DNA of 64,000 nt from Chrysomallon squamiferum (Eukaryota; Mollusca; Gastropoda; Neomphalida; Peltospiridae), in assembly GCA_012295275.1 (NCBI GenBank), contig CM022671.1, positions 13,495,178 to 13,559,177 of the forward strand, written 5' to 3'. The notes beneath the pieces were generated by a model that was not told the origin of the DNA, made no database searches, and worked only from the letters and a program-made list of their open reading frames with translations. The position numbers and the translations under genes were made by a program. Below are positions 24,481 to 39,443 of the stretch, piece after piece (position 1 is the stretch's first letter; every line of letters begins with the position of its first letter).

Positions 24481-27400
24481 ATGAGTGAAAGTAGCGGCGG
24501 TTCCGTCTTTGGGAAAGATGTACGCGATCTTTTGGAACATTTTTCTAAAACCACACATAAAGTTAAGGGAGGTGACTTGAAGGTATACACCATTTTAACG
24601 TTAACATAAAAATTATAATTTGGCAGAATATAAAATTCATTGTCACGAGTGTATTACACTTTTACAGATTTGTCAGTTATTACAAACTGAATGTGTGTTG
24701 AAATATTCCTATTTACTTTTCACAATTTTATTTTTTAAACCATGTAATGTTTACATCGTCTTAATGTATTATGTAATTTTACCTACGTTTGTGAAATCAT
24801 ACTGATACAGGGATTGTAAAGTTAACAACATTAACAAAACTTGTCCACGGTGTTCTTGCTGATTTACACGCGAGAGTGAGACTGACTTTTATCACAATGG
24901 TGAAATAAATACAAATTTAATTGAGATATTTATTTATGTTTATTAAATTGTTTTAAATAAAACATTTTCATATTATATGGTTTTTTAAAGCGGATCATAA
25001 TTAAATGCATTTTATACAAAGAATATATATATAACTGTATTAAGATCTTACTTTATTTTGCATATGAATTAATATTGTAATTTAAACAATGGTAATACTA
25101 ATAATGTTAACTGTTATAATTATCCAGGGTGATATTATAATGGAAACATGCCAAATGTTGATTGCAAAGGATTATAAATATTCAGTAAGTATACATTCTG
25201 AATTATTCATTTGTAAGGTTAAAAATTTCTAAAACAAAATAGCACATTTTCACATTATTATTCTTAGTAATAATTATAAATTTTAGATTTGTGCCAGATC
25301 AGTGGGTATTTTAGTGTTTTTAATGCTCCAGGATGGAATGGGGGAAAGCTCACTGAAATGTATTAAACATCTACAAATCATGTATCTTTACATATATACC
25401 TCTTTGTACATGAAAAATTTGCTTCATGTTCAACTCTTTAATCCCCGCATCCCATGGAAATAGTTACCCTATATCCTGAGCTCTCAGAGCCAACAACCAA
25501 ATCTGCAACATCCATTTGATGTCTCTACAAGCTGATTGGCTGAATATTTAATGAGTATGACATTGTTTTTAAAAATGTCCATGATGGTAAAAATGATACT
25601 TGTGTGGTTGTAATTAATTTGTTTAATGTCAGGTTTTAATGCCAATGTCTTGTTTTCAGGTTTTGACAAATTTCAATGGTGAACTATGTGCCCATTATCC
25701 GGGTAAAATCATTCTAATGGAGTATGAAGTACATGATGGACACCAGAATTATGAAAAGTGAAACATTTATGGTTTTTTTCATTCCTATAATAATTACAAT
25801 AATATATTTTTATTAAAATATATTTTTAAAAACTTCAAAATGTGTATGTAAGTATGTGTGTGCTTGTATTTATTATATATATATTTGTGTGACAATTGAA
25901 TAATCTCTCAGTATTTAAATCATTAAAGTATTAACAAATATGTTTATTATTACCTCATGTATTGCTTACTGTCAGTAAACATTTAAATTTTAAACTTTTC
26001 ACAATTTTCAGAAGTAAGGTATGCATATATGTTTAAACATGAAATCAGTTTTATTACAAAAGAAAAGGAAATGATAGTTTTCATAATAATAATCTTAGCA
26101 GAAGTACTCGATATATATATTATTTTGTTTATTACTGTTAGTATTTTAATTTGGCAGCCCTTATTTTATTAAAAGTTATATATATATTTAATCCTGTCAT
26201 ATGGTATTATTTTGTTTTTGGTTTAGAACAGTTTCACATATCATGTTTTATATTTATTTATACAGTTTTGACTAATGTTTTGATTATTTCTTTATGTGTA
26301 GTGTGGAGAGTATCTATGACATGACTAAACTGCGTGATCTGTGCAAACAGGCGAGATTTGCTCGATGTCGATCACGTTTTGTAGTTCCTGTTATTTTATT
26401 TGCTGGGAAGGTAATAGTAATGATACCTAGATTATTTTTTGTTATAAAAATACAACAGAAAGAAAATCTAACTGTTGTAGAGTTATTTTATATTAGATTT
26501 TGTCCATTTCTTATTTATTATATATATATAAATTTGTTCATTAATATGATTATTTAACATTTTATCATAAAGGATATTCATTTTATAAAAAATTTCATCA
26601 TTTAACTAATTTGCAATTTTTATATTTTCAAATTTAATTCAATTTTAAATTATTATTTGGATTTAAAAGTTTTTAGAAAAACAGTTTTGTTATTCTTTAT
26701 AGATATGAGAATTTCTTTTTTTAGAAACCTTGGTCATATTAATTTCAGAATATTCGGTTTTTAGCTTTTATATAGTTTTTACTTTAAACATTAAATAGTT
26801 CAATTTATTTTTATTTTCTAGCATATATGTCGTTCTGCAACATTGGCCAGTGGAGCTGAAATGTATAGTCGATCTGGTTTTGACTTCTTCTTTTCTGGTT
26901 AGTATAGAAAATATTTGTAGTGGTGAGAATAAACAATATATTTAGTGTACTTGAAAATATTTGTTTGCTTTTGTTCTGATTGTTGTTATATGACCATAAT
27001 ATGTGGCAACAACATAGTAGCTACAAGGAATTTACGTTAAAATGTAAAATGCATTTATCAGTAATTTTATCAGAAATGTTTTTATACTGTGCAGATATAT
27101 TTAGCTTTTGAATGCCAAACACATGTGCCCCACACATAAAAAAAAAAAAGAGTTAAAAAACCTGAAAATACAAAGAAACCCAACAAAAAAAAAAAAAAAA
27201 AAGGGACACTGCTTTAAAAAGAGAAAAATCTGTAATTTTATGTGTTGCTCTTCAGAAAATATCTTCTGTTGTTAGACAGTATTGTTAAATATTAATGTAT
27301 ATTTTATGTCTGATATTTTGTTTGTCCAGAACACTATAATAACTAACCCATATTTTCACCATAACTTACTGCCATAATTTTAAAATAATGTGTTTGTAAT

Positions 27401-30400
27401 TTCAGGAGGTGAGAGTATTCCTAATGGCAGCATGTCTGCTGAAGCAGATTCAGGGTAAGATTTAAAATTAAAAAATAAAATTAATTTTGATTAAGTTTGT
27501 ATCTAGTCAGTGTATGTAATGTGTGCATGGATGAATAAATGTAATGTAATGTCCATGAAATAGTTTTTTCAATAATAATTTTCATGGATTGAAATACCAT
27601 TTTTTCATCATTATTTTGTTTTCCTATACTGAAACACTTTTTCAATATTTTATTTTAATATGTCATCTTTTTCATACAAGAAATTTATTTTTAATTTTAA
27701 ATGAGATATTTTCATCGTTTAAATCATTTTCTTTGTTTGTATAAATCTGTTATAATGCTGTTGTTTTATATCCATGTAGGAATAAGAAGGATTGAAGAAT
27801 GTGTTGAGTATAATCCTAGTTAATTTTTTTATCAACAGCAACACCAATATATTTTGTTGTAACCAGATCTCCTGCCTGCCATGACAGAATATTATATAAA
27901 AACTGGGCATTTTGTTATCTTTATATTGTTTAAGAAGAGTTGAAATTACTTTGGATGTTGTGTGTTACAGAGACTGGCAGCTGTTTGATCGGTATCGTGG
28001 ACAGGATAAGAAATTGTTGAAATGTCTCAAAGTTGGTTACATATGTGATCTGATGGTGGAGAAGAAGAAGGTCAAGTTTGGAATGAAGTGAGTTACATTT
28101 GTATAATCTCTTAATAAATGATATAAATTATTAATCTGTTATTCATTGTTTAATTGACATGTTTTGCATTAATACTGGAAGTAGACAAATATTAAGACAA
28201 AAAAACTACTGAATAATGACTTTTTAAATAAAACTTGGCATTTTCCAGATATCTCAAATTACAATTATTGTTATATTTTGTTTTCCTGGGAACTAATAAT
28301 CTATTTTATATTTTTGGAAACAAGTGAAGACACAAAAATCACATTTTAAGATATTTTTAAGCTGTTGTTGCAGTTATATTTAATACAGATTTTAATTATT
28401 ACTCTCAGTCAATCTTATCTGCAGATTTGGCATCTGCAGTTTTCACCAGCAACAGAATAAAAAAATATATTTTTTTAAATCTGGAATATTCTTGAAACAT
28501 ATTCTTATAGTGACATACAATATACTAGAATATGGTATTAATATGAGTTCATGGACTTTAGCAGTTCGTACCTTTACATAAGTATCCTGAACATAGCTGG
28601 TTTTCAGATATCCACAGAGGGTCCTAGAATGACATAGTTGTTGACAAGGTGAGCTGATTGTTTGCAACACTGCACTGCTTATTAAAATCAAGCACACTGG
28701 TTTAGACTACAAAGTAATATTTTATTAATTTCAGCATCACCTCATCGGAAAAAGTAGACAAGGAAAACCGATATGAAGATTTCACAATTCTGTGTGCACC
28801 ATATCCCGGTTTGTACATGTTAAAATATACAAATAAATTAAACACAACAGTAATAATTTAATTTCAAATATATATATATAAATATATATTTATGTATCTG
28901 TGAGTGTGTATGTATGTGTCTATGTGTGTGTGCATGTGTGTGCAATTTTCGGCATTTAAAAAAATTAAATACTTAATAAATATATTTAACTAGTGAGGCA
29001 AAACTAGCTATGTTAATCCATGAATGACACAGCTATAGACTTGAATGGTTTTCAATTCTTGCAGGTTGTGAATTTTTCAAAGAATGGAAAAACAAAGCAA
29101 ATTCAGGTGAAGCCATGTGGTATGACTGGAATCAGGTATGTTGTCATTTGGTCCAGACTGAGTATGTTTTAATGTAATTACCACAGTATTTTACAACTTC
29201 TGGGTTTATTTCTGTTGATAAAATATGTTACAATAAGAATTGATTGAGAATAGATTAGTTTAGAATTGGATTCATTATTTTTAAATTGTTTGCCTGAATC
29301 ATAGAAAAGACATACTATATCATTATATTAAAAATATAATGAACAGTGAGCAAAACAAAATAAAACACAACTAAATATAATAAGAATGTTAAAGTTCTAA
29401 TCTTTTATTTATTTTGCTGTGAACTTGATAGTTGGTGTTCTGATAAATAATGAAGTGAGAAATTAAATAGGATGTTTGAATCAGAATAAGAACTTATTAT
29501 ACTTCTTAAAGTATAATGTTTTTAATAGTAATAACTATTTAAAATAGTACTAACAGTAGTGTTGATGATAATAATACTGAGTTACAAACACATAATAAAT
29601 TGTCATTAATAGGATTTTAATGATGCTCTATTAGACATTCCTACAACACCACTCTTAGCTCAAGTTTCAGTAGACTGGAACCGTTACAAGGTAAAACAGT
29701 ATTCTGTCATAATATACTTACCTAAACTAAAATATGCTTGCATGAATACATACACCCATTTTATTTAAAATAGATAGAGTATCTGAGCTTAAGAAAATAG
29801 TTATTTAAAACTCTATCATTAGGTTTAATATTTATTTAATATATATATATCTATGTAAACATGAATTTTTTATTTGTGATTTATATAACTAACTGAGCTT
29901 CCTGTACATTTTTATCATCATTTCTTAAGTCTGAATAATACCATGCTAATTTTTTTCTGACAGTTTTTAAAAATAAAAATCAGATAAGTTTTACTGACAT
30001 CAGTGGCTTTTCTGAAATAAATTAAGTTTAATATTTTGAATGTAAACTGTCTGCATTCTAATATATAAAATTTGCTACATGTTTTGTATTTTAGGAATGG
30101 GATTTAATCCAACTTACAGCAAACTACTTGAAACTTTTATTACGTATCATACAAGAAGGTATGAATTTAATTCTTATCTTAAATATGTTTATTATTGTCA
30201 TCATCATAATAATTACCATAGCAGTTATTTTCATTATTTTCATTTTATTATAATTATTTATATATTTTTCCATTTCCAACATCATGCGTTTTCAATCTAT
30301 ATTATAGAACAGTATTTTACCCCTACTTGAATAATCTATCTTTTGTTTATTATTTTCTTAATATATGATTTATTATTGTTGTTTTTCATGAAAGTACAAA

Positions 30401-33400
30401 ATAAAGAAATAAAAGAATACTTTAAGTTAAACATACAAGCCAACAAATAAAAATGATTTTAATTGTACTGTGTTTCAGGTGACTCAGGGTTGTTGGTTCA
30501 TTGTATCTCTGGCTGGGACCGCACACCCCTCTTCATATCACTTATACGACTATCTTTGTGGGCTGATGGTGTTATACATAGGACTCTGTCACCTTCAGAA
30601 ATTCTCTACCTCACTCTAGGCTATGACTGGTATCTGTTTGGGTAAGTGTTCAAGATTCTAAACCATTATAATGCATTAAACTGTAAAGATGAAGTGCATT
30701 TCATTACAAAAAGGAAATTTTAGGGTCACATGATTATGCACCCTCCCTGGAGCAGAAACATATGATGTTTATGGCTTTCCCTTGACCATTTCTGTACTTT
30801 ATCTTGTTACTTCTAAATTTGATTACTTCATTGTTTTTAAGAAAATGTAAATTGATTATAATAATAATTAAAATATGTTAAAGTACTTTTACTGAGGTGT
30901 ATTCTGAACTTGTGTTTGTCAAATTTATTTTTGCAGAATAAAAAACAATTCATTATACTTAAATAGAATAGTTAAATGACTGATACAAGTAAACTTTATT
31001 GTACATCAATAGAAATAGTCTAAATAGCTTAAGTCTCAGTAACTACTCACATGAGCTAATGAGATTCATTAATAAAAATTACTGTGCTATTTTTATCATC
31101 TGAATTTTATTTCAGACACAGCTTAGCAGACCGAGTCAGTAAGGGTGAAGAGGTGTGCAATTATCTTTATTATTAAATACATGTGATTTAATTACCAAGA
31201 TGTAGCAAGAGAATTACTGGTTTCATAAAGAGAAACACGAATTTTACTTTCCTAATGTGAAAATTTGAAACATCTTGTAGTTTATCCTTTAGACTCACAG
31301 AACTCTTTAGAACTTAGCCAAATGTTGCAGTTTGATGCTAACATCACAGGAATGTGTAATATGTGATACTATGGTTTCCACAAATAGGACCACAAATAAA
31401 CTATATGACTATGGATTCAAGTGATGGTTATAAATAAATCAGTTTTCTTTTCTCTAATCCAATTACAAAATCATATTTGTCATCTAACAGCCTTTATTGT
31501 AAAGATTTATAAATGTCTGCTATGATATACATTTGTTATATTTTTCCTTTATTTCAGATCATGTACTTCTGTTTCAGTTTCTTAAATCACATAATGACAG
31601 ATGAATTTTCAGTGAAGAAGACAAAAAAGTTAAAAACCTTCATTTTTAAAAATCCATTAATTGTTTATTTTACTGCAAAATGTATGTAGTCTTTAGTAGG
31701 AATACATTTTATATTTTATTTTTTGTTTGAAATAACAGATATTTATAATATTGAAATTCTATCATTATTTAAAACCAAAACAATTTTGTTTCAGTAATTT
31801 TAGAAGTTTTATTCACATAGAATTATTTTCTGTTAAAATAACTGACGGCAAATTGTTAAATTTTAATGTGTTCAAAGAAATGTCAGTAAGTTTCAGCTAA
31901 TAGTAAACAAGCTTTAAAAACAGATTTTTATTGTTTTGTGTCATATTTTAGAAAAATCTCATTACATTTTTTATAGGCACTCAAATACAGTGGTACCTCG
32001 AAAAATGAGTATGTCCAGCTTACAAGTTTTCCAAGTTATGAGCAGTCCCTGGTCGATTTTTTGCTTTGAGTTGTAAGCCAAAATCTGAGGTGTACATGTA
32101 GTCAACATGCCTCGGCAGTATGAGTGTAGTACTTTTACGATATGTACCATACCGAAGCAGAAGGAGTCAATAAAGGCTATAACTCCAGCCAAAGGAGTTA
32201 AAATAATGTATAAGCTGCAGACCTCTGTTCATGAAAAGATGGAGGAACCCTAACCCAGTACACTACAAAACCAATTTATTTTTTTACATTCTCTTTTATT
32301 TTGTTTTTTATACATTTGTCATTTATACATACATTTTTCTTATTTAAAAACACATTACAAAAAATTGGGTTTTTTTGTGGGGTTGGAACGGATTACTGGT
32401 ATTTCATTTAATTTCATTTGGGAACATTTATTTGATGTACGAGCAAACTGAGTTATGAGCTTGGTCATAGAATGAATTAAACTCGTAAGTCAAGGTACCA
32501 CTGTATATTACAGTTAGTATTATTGTTTTGGTTTGTGTTGTCGAAATATGTATTTAAATACTTTCTTATATCATAACTAAAATATATTGTTTTGTTATGT
32601 GTTGTAGAAAAAATTCTTATTAAATTCATGAACATTTATTATTAAATATATATTTTTTAATTTCTAGACTTAGAACTCACTGTTGCTATTTGTGCATTAT
32701 AATGTAGACAATTAAAACCCATCAGTGCATTTGTTCAAATTACAGAAAGATTACCACTGGTAGTTGTCCCTTGTGTTACAATACGTCTCAACACTGTAGA
32801 ACAACTCACAGTGTAGATTCAGAATCCAGTATTCCAGCTGATGGAGTCCTGTCAGGTTTGTTTCATACACAGATTTGTGGTAGTTGACACTGTACTCAGT
32901 GATTAACATGTTTGAATTTCATTTGAATGTGTTATTTTTATTATTTAATTATATATCAGTAATTTTCATATCACTGTCTGCCACATAATAGCTGATGTGG
33001 TTTTTGTGCTGAGGTGTCATTCATTCGTTCATTCTCTGTATTTAAAATACAGGCTTTTGTCATAATAAATAAAGCATCAGTCTATCAGACCTGCCAGTGC
33101 CACATAGTTGGTTTATCTCATGCTGTGGTATGTGCATTTTTAATCTGTTAAATAGCAGAAGTCAAAACATATTAATTTATGAACAATATATAAATCAATA
33201 TCATGATTTAATTTATTTATATACCTTTTTTGTCCTTTTTGTTCTCAGCTATTAACATCTCACAGCCAAATCACAAGGGCAGCAACAGCAGCATCAATAG
33301 CAGCAGCAGTTCAGAGATGGGACCAATATTTTTTGTGTCTGGTGATGAGTTTATTGTGCAAGAGTGAGTATTCTGTGCATGGTAAATTCTCTTACTTAAA

Positions 33401-35280
33401 GTATTAATATATTTATACATAATGTATAATAAGCATATGATTTCTTTCATTATGTTATTTAAGTCCAGGCCAGGCATTCTTGAACCTAAGAACATTTAAA
33501 TTATGGATCTTTGTTTTATTGCAGTAATCCTTGTTATAAACCATCCAACTCTTTGTCAAAAGAAAGGCCTAGTCCAATATCCCACGAGTGTGTGATGCAG
33601 ACAAAAGATTCTCCAAGCTTACAGTCATGGGACCGAGCTGTTCAAGGGCAAAGTCTATCAGGCACTGAGTCAAGGACTAATCCAAACCATTCACTGTGTT
33701 CATCCAGTCCTGTGTCTGTTCCTCAGATCAGTCGATATAAAGACATTGCTAAGTCAAATTCTTCTGGTGTAGGCAGGTATGTTACTGTAAGACACTGGTT
33801 ACATCAATTTGCTTTGTGAGCATGCATTTGCTTCATTTTGGTATTATTAAAAAATTCATCAGTGTTCCTTATTCTGCTGTATTTTTAAGAATTATTTTTA
33901 AGAATTAATTTTAGCTGCTTTTTATTAAGTTAATGTACTGATATTTATTTTTGGCTGTATTTAATAATAACGAGCTTTTCAAAAACATTTTTTGAGTTTT
34001 TCAAATATAAATTTCTTAATAAAAATTAATTCATTAACTTCTGTTCTGTGTATAAGGTGACAAATACTGGTAAAATACAAGAAACAGAAGAAAAGAAAAT
34101 TTCATGTTAAAACAAATGTAAAATTAAATTTTATTTCTTATAATAAATAATGCAAGAAAATGTTTGGTAATTTTAATATTTTTTTTTAATCTGTATTTTA
34201 TTTTGTTGATTTCACTGCATTCACATTTTCAATATTTTATAAACAAACACTTTAATATGCAGCATAATTTCACATTTCACTGACAAGTACACATCCTTTA
34301 AAGAAAAGAAACACAGGCACGCACACACTCACAATATATATAAAAAATACAAAAAGTTGAATTCCCTCATGAATGTAAATAAAAATAACAGAATGTTTTT
34401 CTAACTGTAGCAAAAAAAAAAAAAAAAAGAAAGAAGAAGGAAAATAAAGGAAGTAAAAGAAGACAAAAATGAGATTATTTAACATTTGTTTGCCTTGATA
34501 AACTTAAAAAAAAAATTACATTATGCTTAAAAGCAGTTATTTTATTTTTATGTGTATTGCTTTAGCTGGCAGATCATTTCAAGTAGTGGCAGTCTGCGAG
34601 CTTTAGCTTCTTCTAATGATTCTCCACATTCAGACTCACTGAAATCCAGTAACTCAAGTCATGTCAGTTTTAGTTCGTAAGTTTCATTTTCCCATTACCG
34701 AATAACTGAATTGATATTACATTAAAATACATACACTTCTGTGAAATACTGTTTGACAAAGGCTGGAACAATAAAGGTTTTGCTGTTATACAAGAGTGCT
34801 GTTTTATTAATGTCACTTGTATTTATGTTGCATTTTAAATAGTAAAAGCAGCTCTCTTTTTTGTTCACTTTCATATGTTTTATCAATAATGAAGGAAATT
34901 TCTAAAAAGAGAAGACGTATTATTATTATCATCTTTCTATCTCTTAGTACAGCTACTTTGGACAGACACACATCTTGCTGAATATATAAATTGTTATTCA
35001 CTTGCTTTTTTCCTTACAGCTGTTTTTGGTTTATTTGTTTGTTGTTTGTTTAACCTTTAATTTTTTTTCCATTTTGTTCAGGTGTAGTGAAGTAACTCAG
35101 ACTTGTGAACACACCTCACAGAGGATGCAGAAGCTGGAGTCTGTGTCTCACATATTCCACACTGCTTACTCGGAGTCGGCTGTCAGCCACGGAACACCCG
35201 AGGCCCGAGGACTCTCATCTCTTCTTGACCAGTTTGCAGAGAAAGTCGGAATAAAGAAATCAAGTAGTACAGTTGTTTAG
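24481..35280 (+). CDS. MTMR14: Myotubularin-related protein 14 (phosphoinositide 3-phosphatase), 19 coding exons
   Basis: Complete gene for a PI3P and PI(3,5)P2 3-phosphatase (Jumpy in vertebrates) that acts in the cytoplasm on autophagy and calcium-handling membranes. Exons: 24481-24582, 25128-25184, 25660-25757, 26302-26410, 26822-26897, 27406-27454, 27971-28087, 28735-28808, 29065-29135, 29613-29690, 30095-30158, 30479-30641, 31116-31152, 31558-31628, 32746-32855, 33249-33363, 33525-33776, 34566-34676, 35082-35280. They sum to 1953 bases, 650 codons plus stop, the same length as I recall for the human protein. Every junction keeps frame with GT/AG. The start MSESSGG is followed by the conserved LLEHFSK. 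Further matches are FARCRSRFVVPVILF, KKVKFGMN, NITSSEKVDK and the active site CISGWDR (residues 307-313). The C-terminal region is Ser-rich and ends with the family block LSSLLDQFAEKVGIK. Intron 14 holds a MITE. Confidence 0.96.
30479..30641 (+). CDS. MTMR14: MTMR14 exon 12, phosphatase active site
   Basis: Encodes LLVHCISGWDRTPLFISL. The catalytic Cys-x5-Arg loop is at 30502-30522 with both Cys and Arg intact, so an active enzyme is expected. The MTMR14 branch has CISGWDR where other myotubularins have CSDGWDR. The acceptor is TGTTTCAG and the donor GTAAGTG. Confidence 0.96.
31988..32503 (+). mobile_element. Tigger/pogo-like MITE copy 2, in MTMR14 intron 14
   Basis: Complete ends: CAGTGGTACCTCG at the left and CGTAAGTCAAGGTACCACTG at the right, flanked by TA on both sides, the target duplication of this superfamily. 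The inside holds only the end of the helix-turn-helix coding segment (TATAACTCCAGCCAAAGGAG and what precedes it) and the shared non-coding right part. The N-terminal half of the coding segment is deleted. It lies between MTMR14 exons 14 and 15. Confidence 0.88.
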
Positions 35281-37815
35281 TACAACTAACATTGTGACCA
35301 TGGACTTTGTATGATTCACTGTAACAATAACAATACTGTGTTACTGTTACTTTGTTTTCTTTTAAATAAACATATTTGTGTATTAGTTTGCGGCAAAATT
35401 GCACAATTATTGTATTCTGTCTTTTGAAATAAACATAAAACTGAATGTTGGCATAGAGACGTACACTGTTGTGTTGTAATGCATACAGTGATACACCCAA
35501 ATATGTTAAAAAATATATTCCTTAGATTTTGGTTAATGTCTTGTTGACAACATTGTTATCTTACTGAAGTGGCTGGACAGAACTCTCTTAGTATTATAAT
35601 GTCCAGTACCTGCAGCCATTCAAAAGTGTGTTATTAAAATGTCTAATAAAGACAAAACAGATATTTTTTAAAATGACAGTGTAGATCAGGAATCGTCTGA
35701 GGGTTAATTTTATTTGCAGCCATCAAGGAAAACAATCATAATAAAAAACAGTAACCCTGTAGATAACAAACGAAAGTTATAATCAGTGGTGGGATTCAAA
35801 GATTTAAACAACAGGTTTTCTCACTAACAGTATTTATTCAGTTAGTCAATGGACTGCCATATACCACAGTCTACCAATGGAAAATATTCATTATTTTCCA
35901 AAATTTAAAAAATTTATAAAATTAAAAATTAAAATAATGGTTAAAGCATCATTACATTAACACTGAGGTGATTGTGTAATATGAAGATATATATGTATAT
36001 GTTTTATATTACAGTGGTTATTTCTGATCTGCTTTCCGGGTGTCATTAAAACATTTTCCATTTTATTTAGTTGTTTTTTTGCTTTTTAAATTAATGTGTT
36101 GGATATGTCTCTCACTGATAATGTTTTAACAACTAGTTTGCTGAGCTCATGAAATTCCAGAGCAACAACTTAAAAATAGGTGCAAACAGGTTCAATGGGT
36201 GCCAACCACTGGTTAAATAATAACAAAAATAATGAATTCGGAATATTAATTTTACGTAACATGTATATTTGATGTGGAAAATTTCAGTTATCTAGTGTAT
36301 TTTACCGACCTGTACTGGTAATTGTAAATATATGACTGTGATCATGTATTATATAAACCATAATTTTAAAAATACTACATAATTTTTAATGTTATTTAAG
36401 TTACAATCTTTTTAAGAATTATTATTAATCTTTTTTGTGGGTATTTTTGGAAGAGCGTTTCTTGTCAATAATAATCTAAATCTGTGTAATAAGTGAAATT
36501 TGTCTTGAATAACTTTGAATAACTGTCTCAGGATGAATTTTGATAATGGTAGTGTATTTTGATATGTTTTGCCATTAAGAATGTACTCAAAAATTTAATT
36601 TTAAACTTTTATAAAATTATAAATATACATGTACACTAGCACATTTCAGTATAAATACATAAAATATATACAACAAACCAATATAACCAAAATACTTAAG
36701 ACTGTTTGGTATATGAGCTTTGTATGCAATAATAATAATAATAGCCACAATAATAAATATAAGGAATTTTGAAAAATGAATCAATGTTTCATACAACCAA
36801 CATTACAAAATGTATTCTTCAATTAGGCCTACATCCCATTCAGTTTTATTTTTTTAGTACTATACTCTGTGCTTTGTGTTTTTTCCTGCCAATGTATGCA
36901 AATACATATTTTATACTTTATGTGTTTTTACAAAAGACTGTTTTTCCTTTCTTTTTTGTCTCCTCTTTTCTTACATACTTACGGTCATTTGAAACAAAAT
37001 GTTCTCCAACACAAGGAAATCCTTTCATTTTCAGATCATTTTTTACTTCAGTTGTAACTGTGCATGTTGTTTAAACATTACTTTGCCAGCTTCTTGTACA
37101 TGTAATAATAACAAATGTATTTTAGTGATATTGTTTTTGTATTTTTTTGCTGTTAAATTGTTTTATAATGTTAGTTTAGTCCAACATGAAATGTTTTTCA
37201 GTCACTGTGAAATTCTAAATGGTTTTATTTGTTGTATTTTTTAATATATTAACTCTTACTTTTTATTTACAGTTTTATTTTCTATTATTATTTAATTTTT
37301 ATTTTCAAAGTATATTTAACAAAGCATAACAAAAACCTTATTTATTTATTTATTTAATCAAATAATTTTTGTTTTAATGTAAGCACATTTTTTCACCAAA
37401 AAAAATACACATATTACTAATTGTTATTATGTGATGTATGAAGTTACATGGTCATAATGTTGGTAGAAACCAAATAACTTTCTTCTGATTTCAGTAATTA
37501 AACACCTAGTTTTAGTGTCAATCACATTTTGATTATCTCATGTAGCCTTTATAGTTTGTAATGAAATATTAATGTAACTGTTATGTATCAACATAAATGC
37601 AAAAAACTCAAACAAACCTAGTAGACCTTATGCATCTAAGTATTGTACTGGCACAGATGTTTAACCATATACAAATTTACACAATGTGATATTTTAATTA
37701 TTTAAATATAAATAATAAAAATTAGTATTTGTTAATACCAAGAATAGTATTGTTTTATACCTCTAGTGTTTATAGCAGAATTGTTTTATTACTTCAGCCG
37801 TTAAAAATGTAAGAA

Positions 37816-37857
<42 letters not shown>

Positions 37858-39200
37858 GAACACTAAAACAATAATTATTTATCAGTTGCATATAATTCAT
37901 TAAAATATGCCATTAAGGCATTAATATTAAATGATTTAGTACATTATATATAAGGTGTGGGCGAATTGTGTGTGTGTGTGTAATAGATCAACCAATGCAG
38001 TTTTGAAATAAAATACTGAATTTTTCAGGATATGTATATTTAGTGTTAGTTGTTATTATCTGAGATTATAATAGAAAAATATGGGGTTTTGGGACTGGTT
38101 GCTTTTTTTTTCTTTGCTTTCTTTTTTTTTTTTTTTTTTTAATAAAAATATATTATCAAATTTCTTATTTATTTTAGAAAAAAATATGTTGTTGTTTATT
38201 CATTATTTAATTCAGTTTAAAAGTACACTGTTTAATGTTTTAAAATAACTTGTTGTATAATAATAAATAGTATTTGATGTAACATCTGACAATATAAAAA
38301 TATAATTTTATGATAAAATACCTTGTTAAGTGATATGCTACATAATGTAGTACAAAATATATTGTTAACTGATATAGAGACATTAGTTCAGTATTTTATT
38401 AATATCCCTTATAGTAATTGTAATTTGTCTACTCTCTTACACAGCATTTTAATTTAACTTTTTTAAACATTTTAAACATTTTAAATTAACTTTCATATCT
38501 TGACATCTCTACATTATTATTATCTTTTAATTTAATTAAAGTTTCTAACTCAGCATGGTAAATGGCTTGGGAAATAAAGATAATCAAAAGAACTAAAATG
38601 TGAATTGCTGAGAAAATGAAGTTGAATATTATACATGGTTTATATAGATATCTGTTTTTAGCTGTGTAAAATGCAGTACGAGTTACACATGTTATTGCTG
38701 TTTTTGTTTTTTAATCAATGATAATAATTTTACTAACAAAGTTTTCAAATAAATTTAGAAAATGTAGAATAACAACATTCAAGTAGTAAAATTGGGGGGA
38801 GGGTTGGGTTGTTGTTGTTTTTTTCCTACATAGAGAAAAGACAGTTATACATGCACATACAAATGACATCGGTCATCGTTAACAAATTAAATAATAACAT
38901 TTTAAATATATTTATATTTCTTGACTTGTATACTAATACGTAATCACAGTTGTAGGTTATTAACTGGCTGCATCGCATTTATCATAATTTGTATTAACGG
39001 CTGTTTTATAGTCGCAGTAAATAATCAGATGTCACACAACGTGCTACTGGTAGTTTATAACGACAAAGCCAAAACAAAACCTAGTCATGACAAGGTGAAA
39101 GGAAATCCAAGTGGATGTCGCCCAGTCTATTATTAACTGACTCAACTAACCAATCACAATGAATATACTATTTTTAACATTTCACCTCTGTTAATATATA
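35281..39200 (+). other. MTMR14 3' end, then AT-rich intergenic DNA
   Basis: AATAAA signals at 35365-35370 and 35428-35433 probably end the MTMR14 transcript. Beyond these the DNA is AT-rich with a TA microsatellite at 37817-37852, T runs near 38102-38140, and short frames without coding support. Confidence 0.6.
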
Positions 39201-39239
39201 TACAGACTGGTTGTACGTAGCGGTCATGGCTTGCTAGTA
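39145..39239 (+). promoter_or_regulatory. Probable core promoter of the Rho gene
   Basis: A CCAAT box (AACCAATCAC, about 39149) is followed about 40 bases later by TTAATATATATACAG (about 39190), which could serve as a TATA box. It sits just before the probable untranslated first exon. Confidence 0.4.
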
Positions 39240-39373
39240 TATGGAGTGCTGTGCGCATTACTGTGATCAAAGATTAATACCTGAACAGGTATAAACTAGT
39301 CAACGAAAGTAAAAAGCAGGAAATCAAGTATATTATTTAACATAGGCAACAATTGCAGAGGATCGACCGTCAG
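39220..39373 (+). other. Probable 5'-UTR exon of the Rho gene
   Basis: Less AT-rich sequence that ends in CGTCAG|GTATTT, a usable donor. The first coding exon at 41429 begins exactly after an acceptor (CAACTTCAG|ATG), so an upstream non-coding exon is required. This is the best candidate. Most of it is duplicated at 46102-46281. Confidence 0.5.
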
Positions 39374-39443
39374 GTATTTCATAATTACTAATATTATGTC
39401 CTTTTAAGTTAAATTAATAGGGTTTTTTTTTTATGTGATTTGA
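39240..39443 (+). repeat. Rho leader segment, duplicated copy 1
   Basis: About 204 bases starting TATGGAGTGCTGTGCG and ending ATGTGATTTGA. They match 46102-46281 in the same orientation at roughly 90 percent. The main difference is a block of about 21 bases (CCGTCAGGTATTT and onward) present only here, which includes the splice donor. Confidence 0.9.
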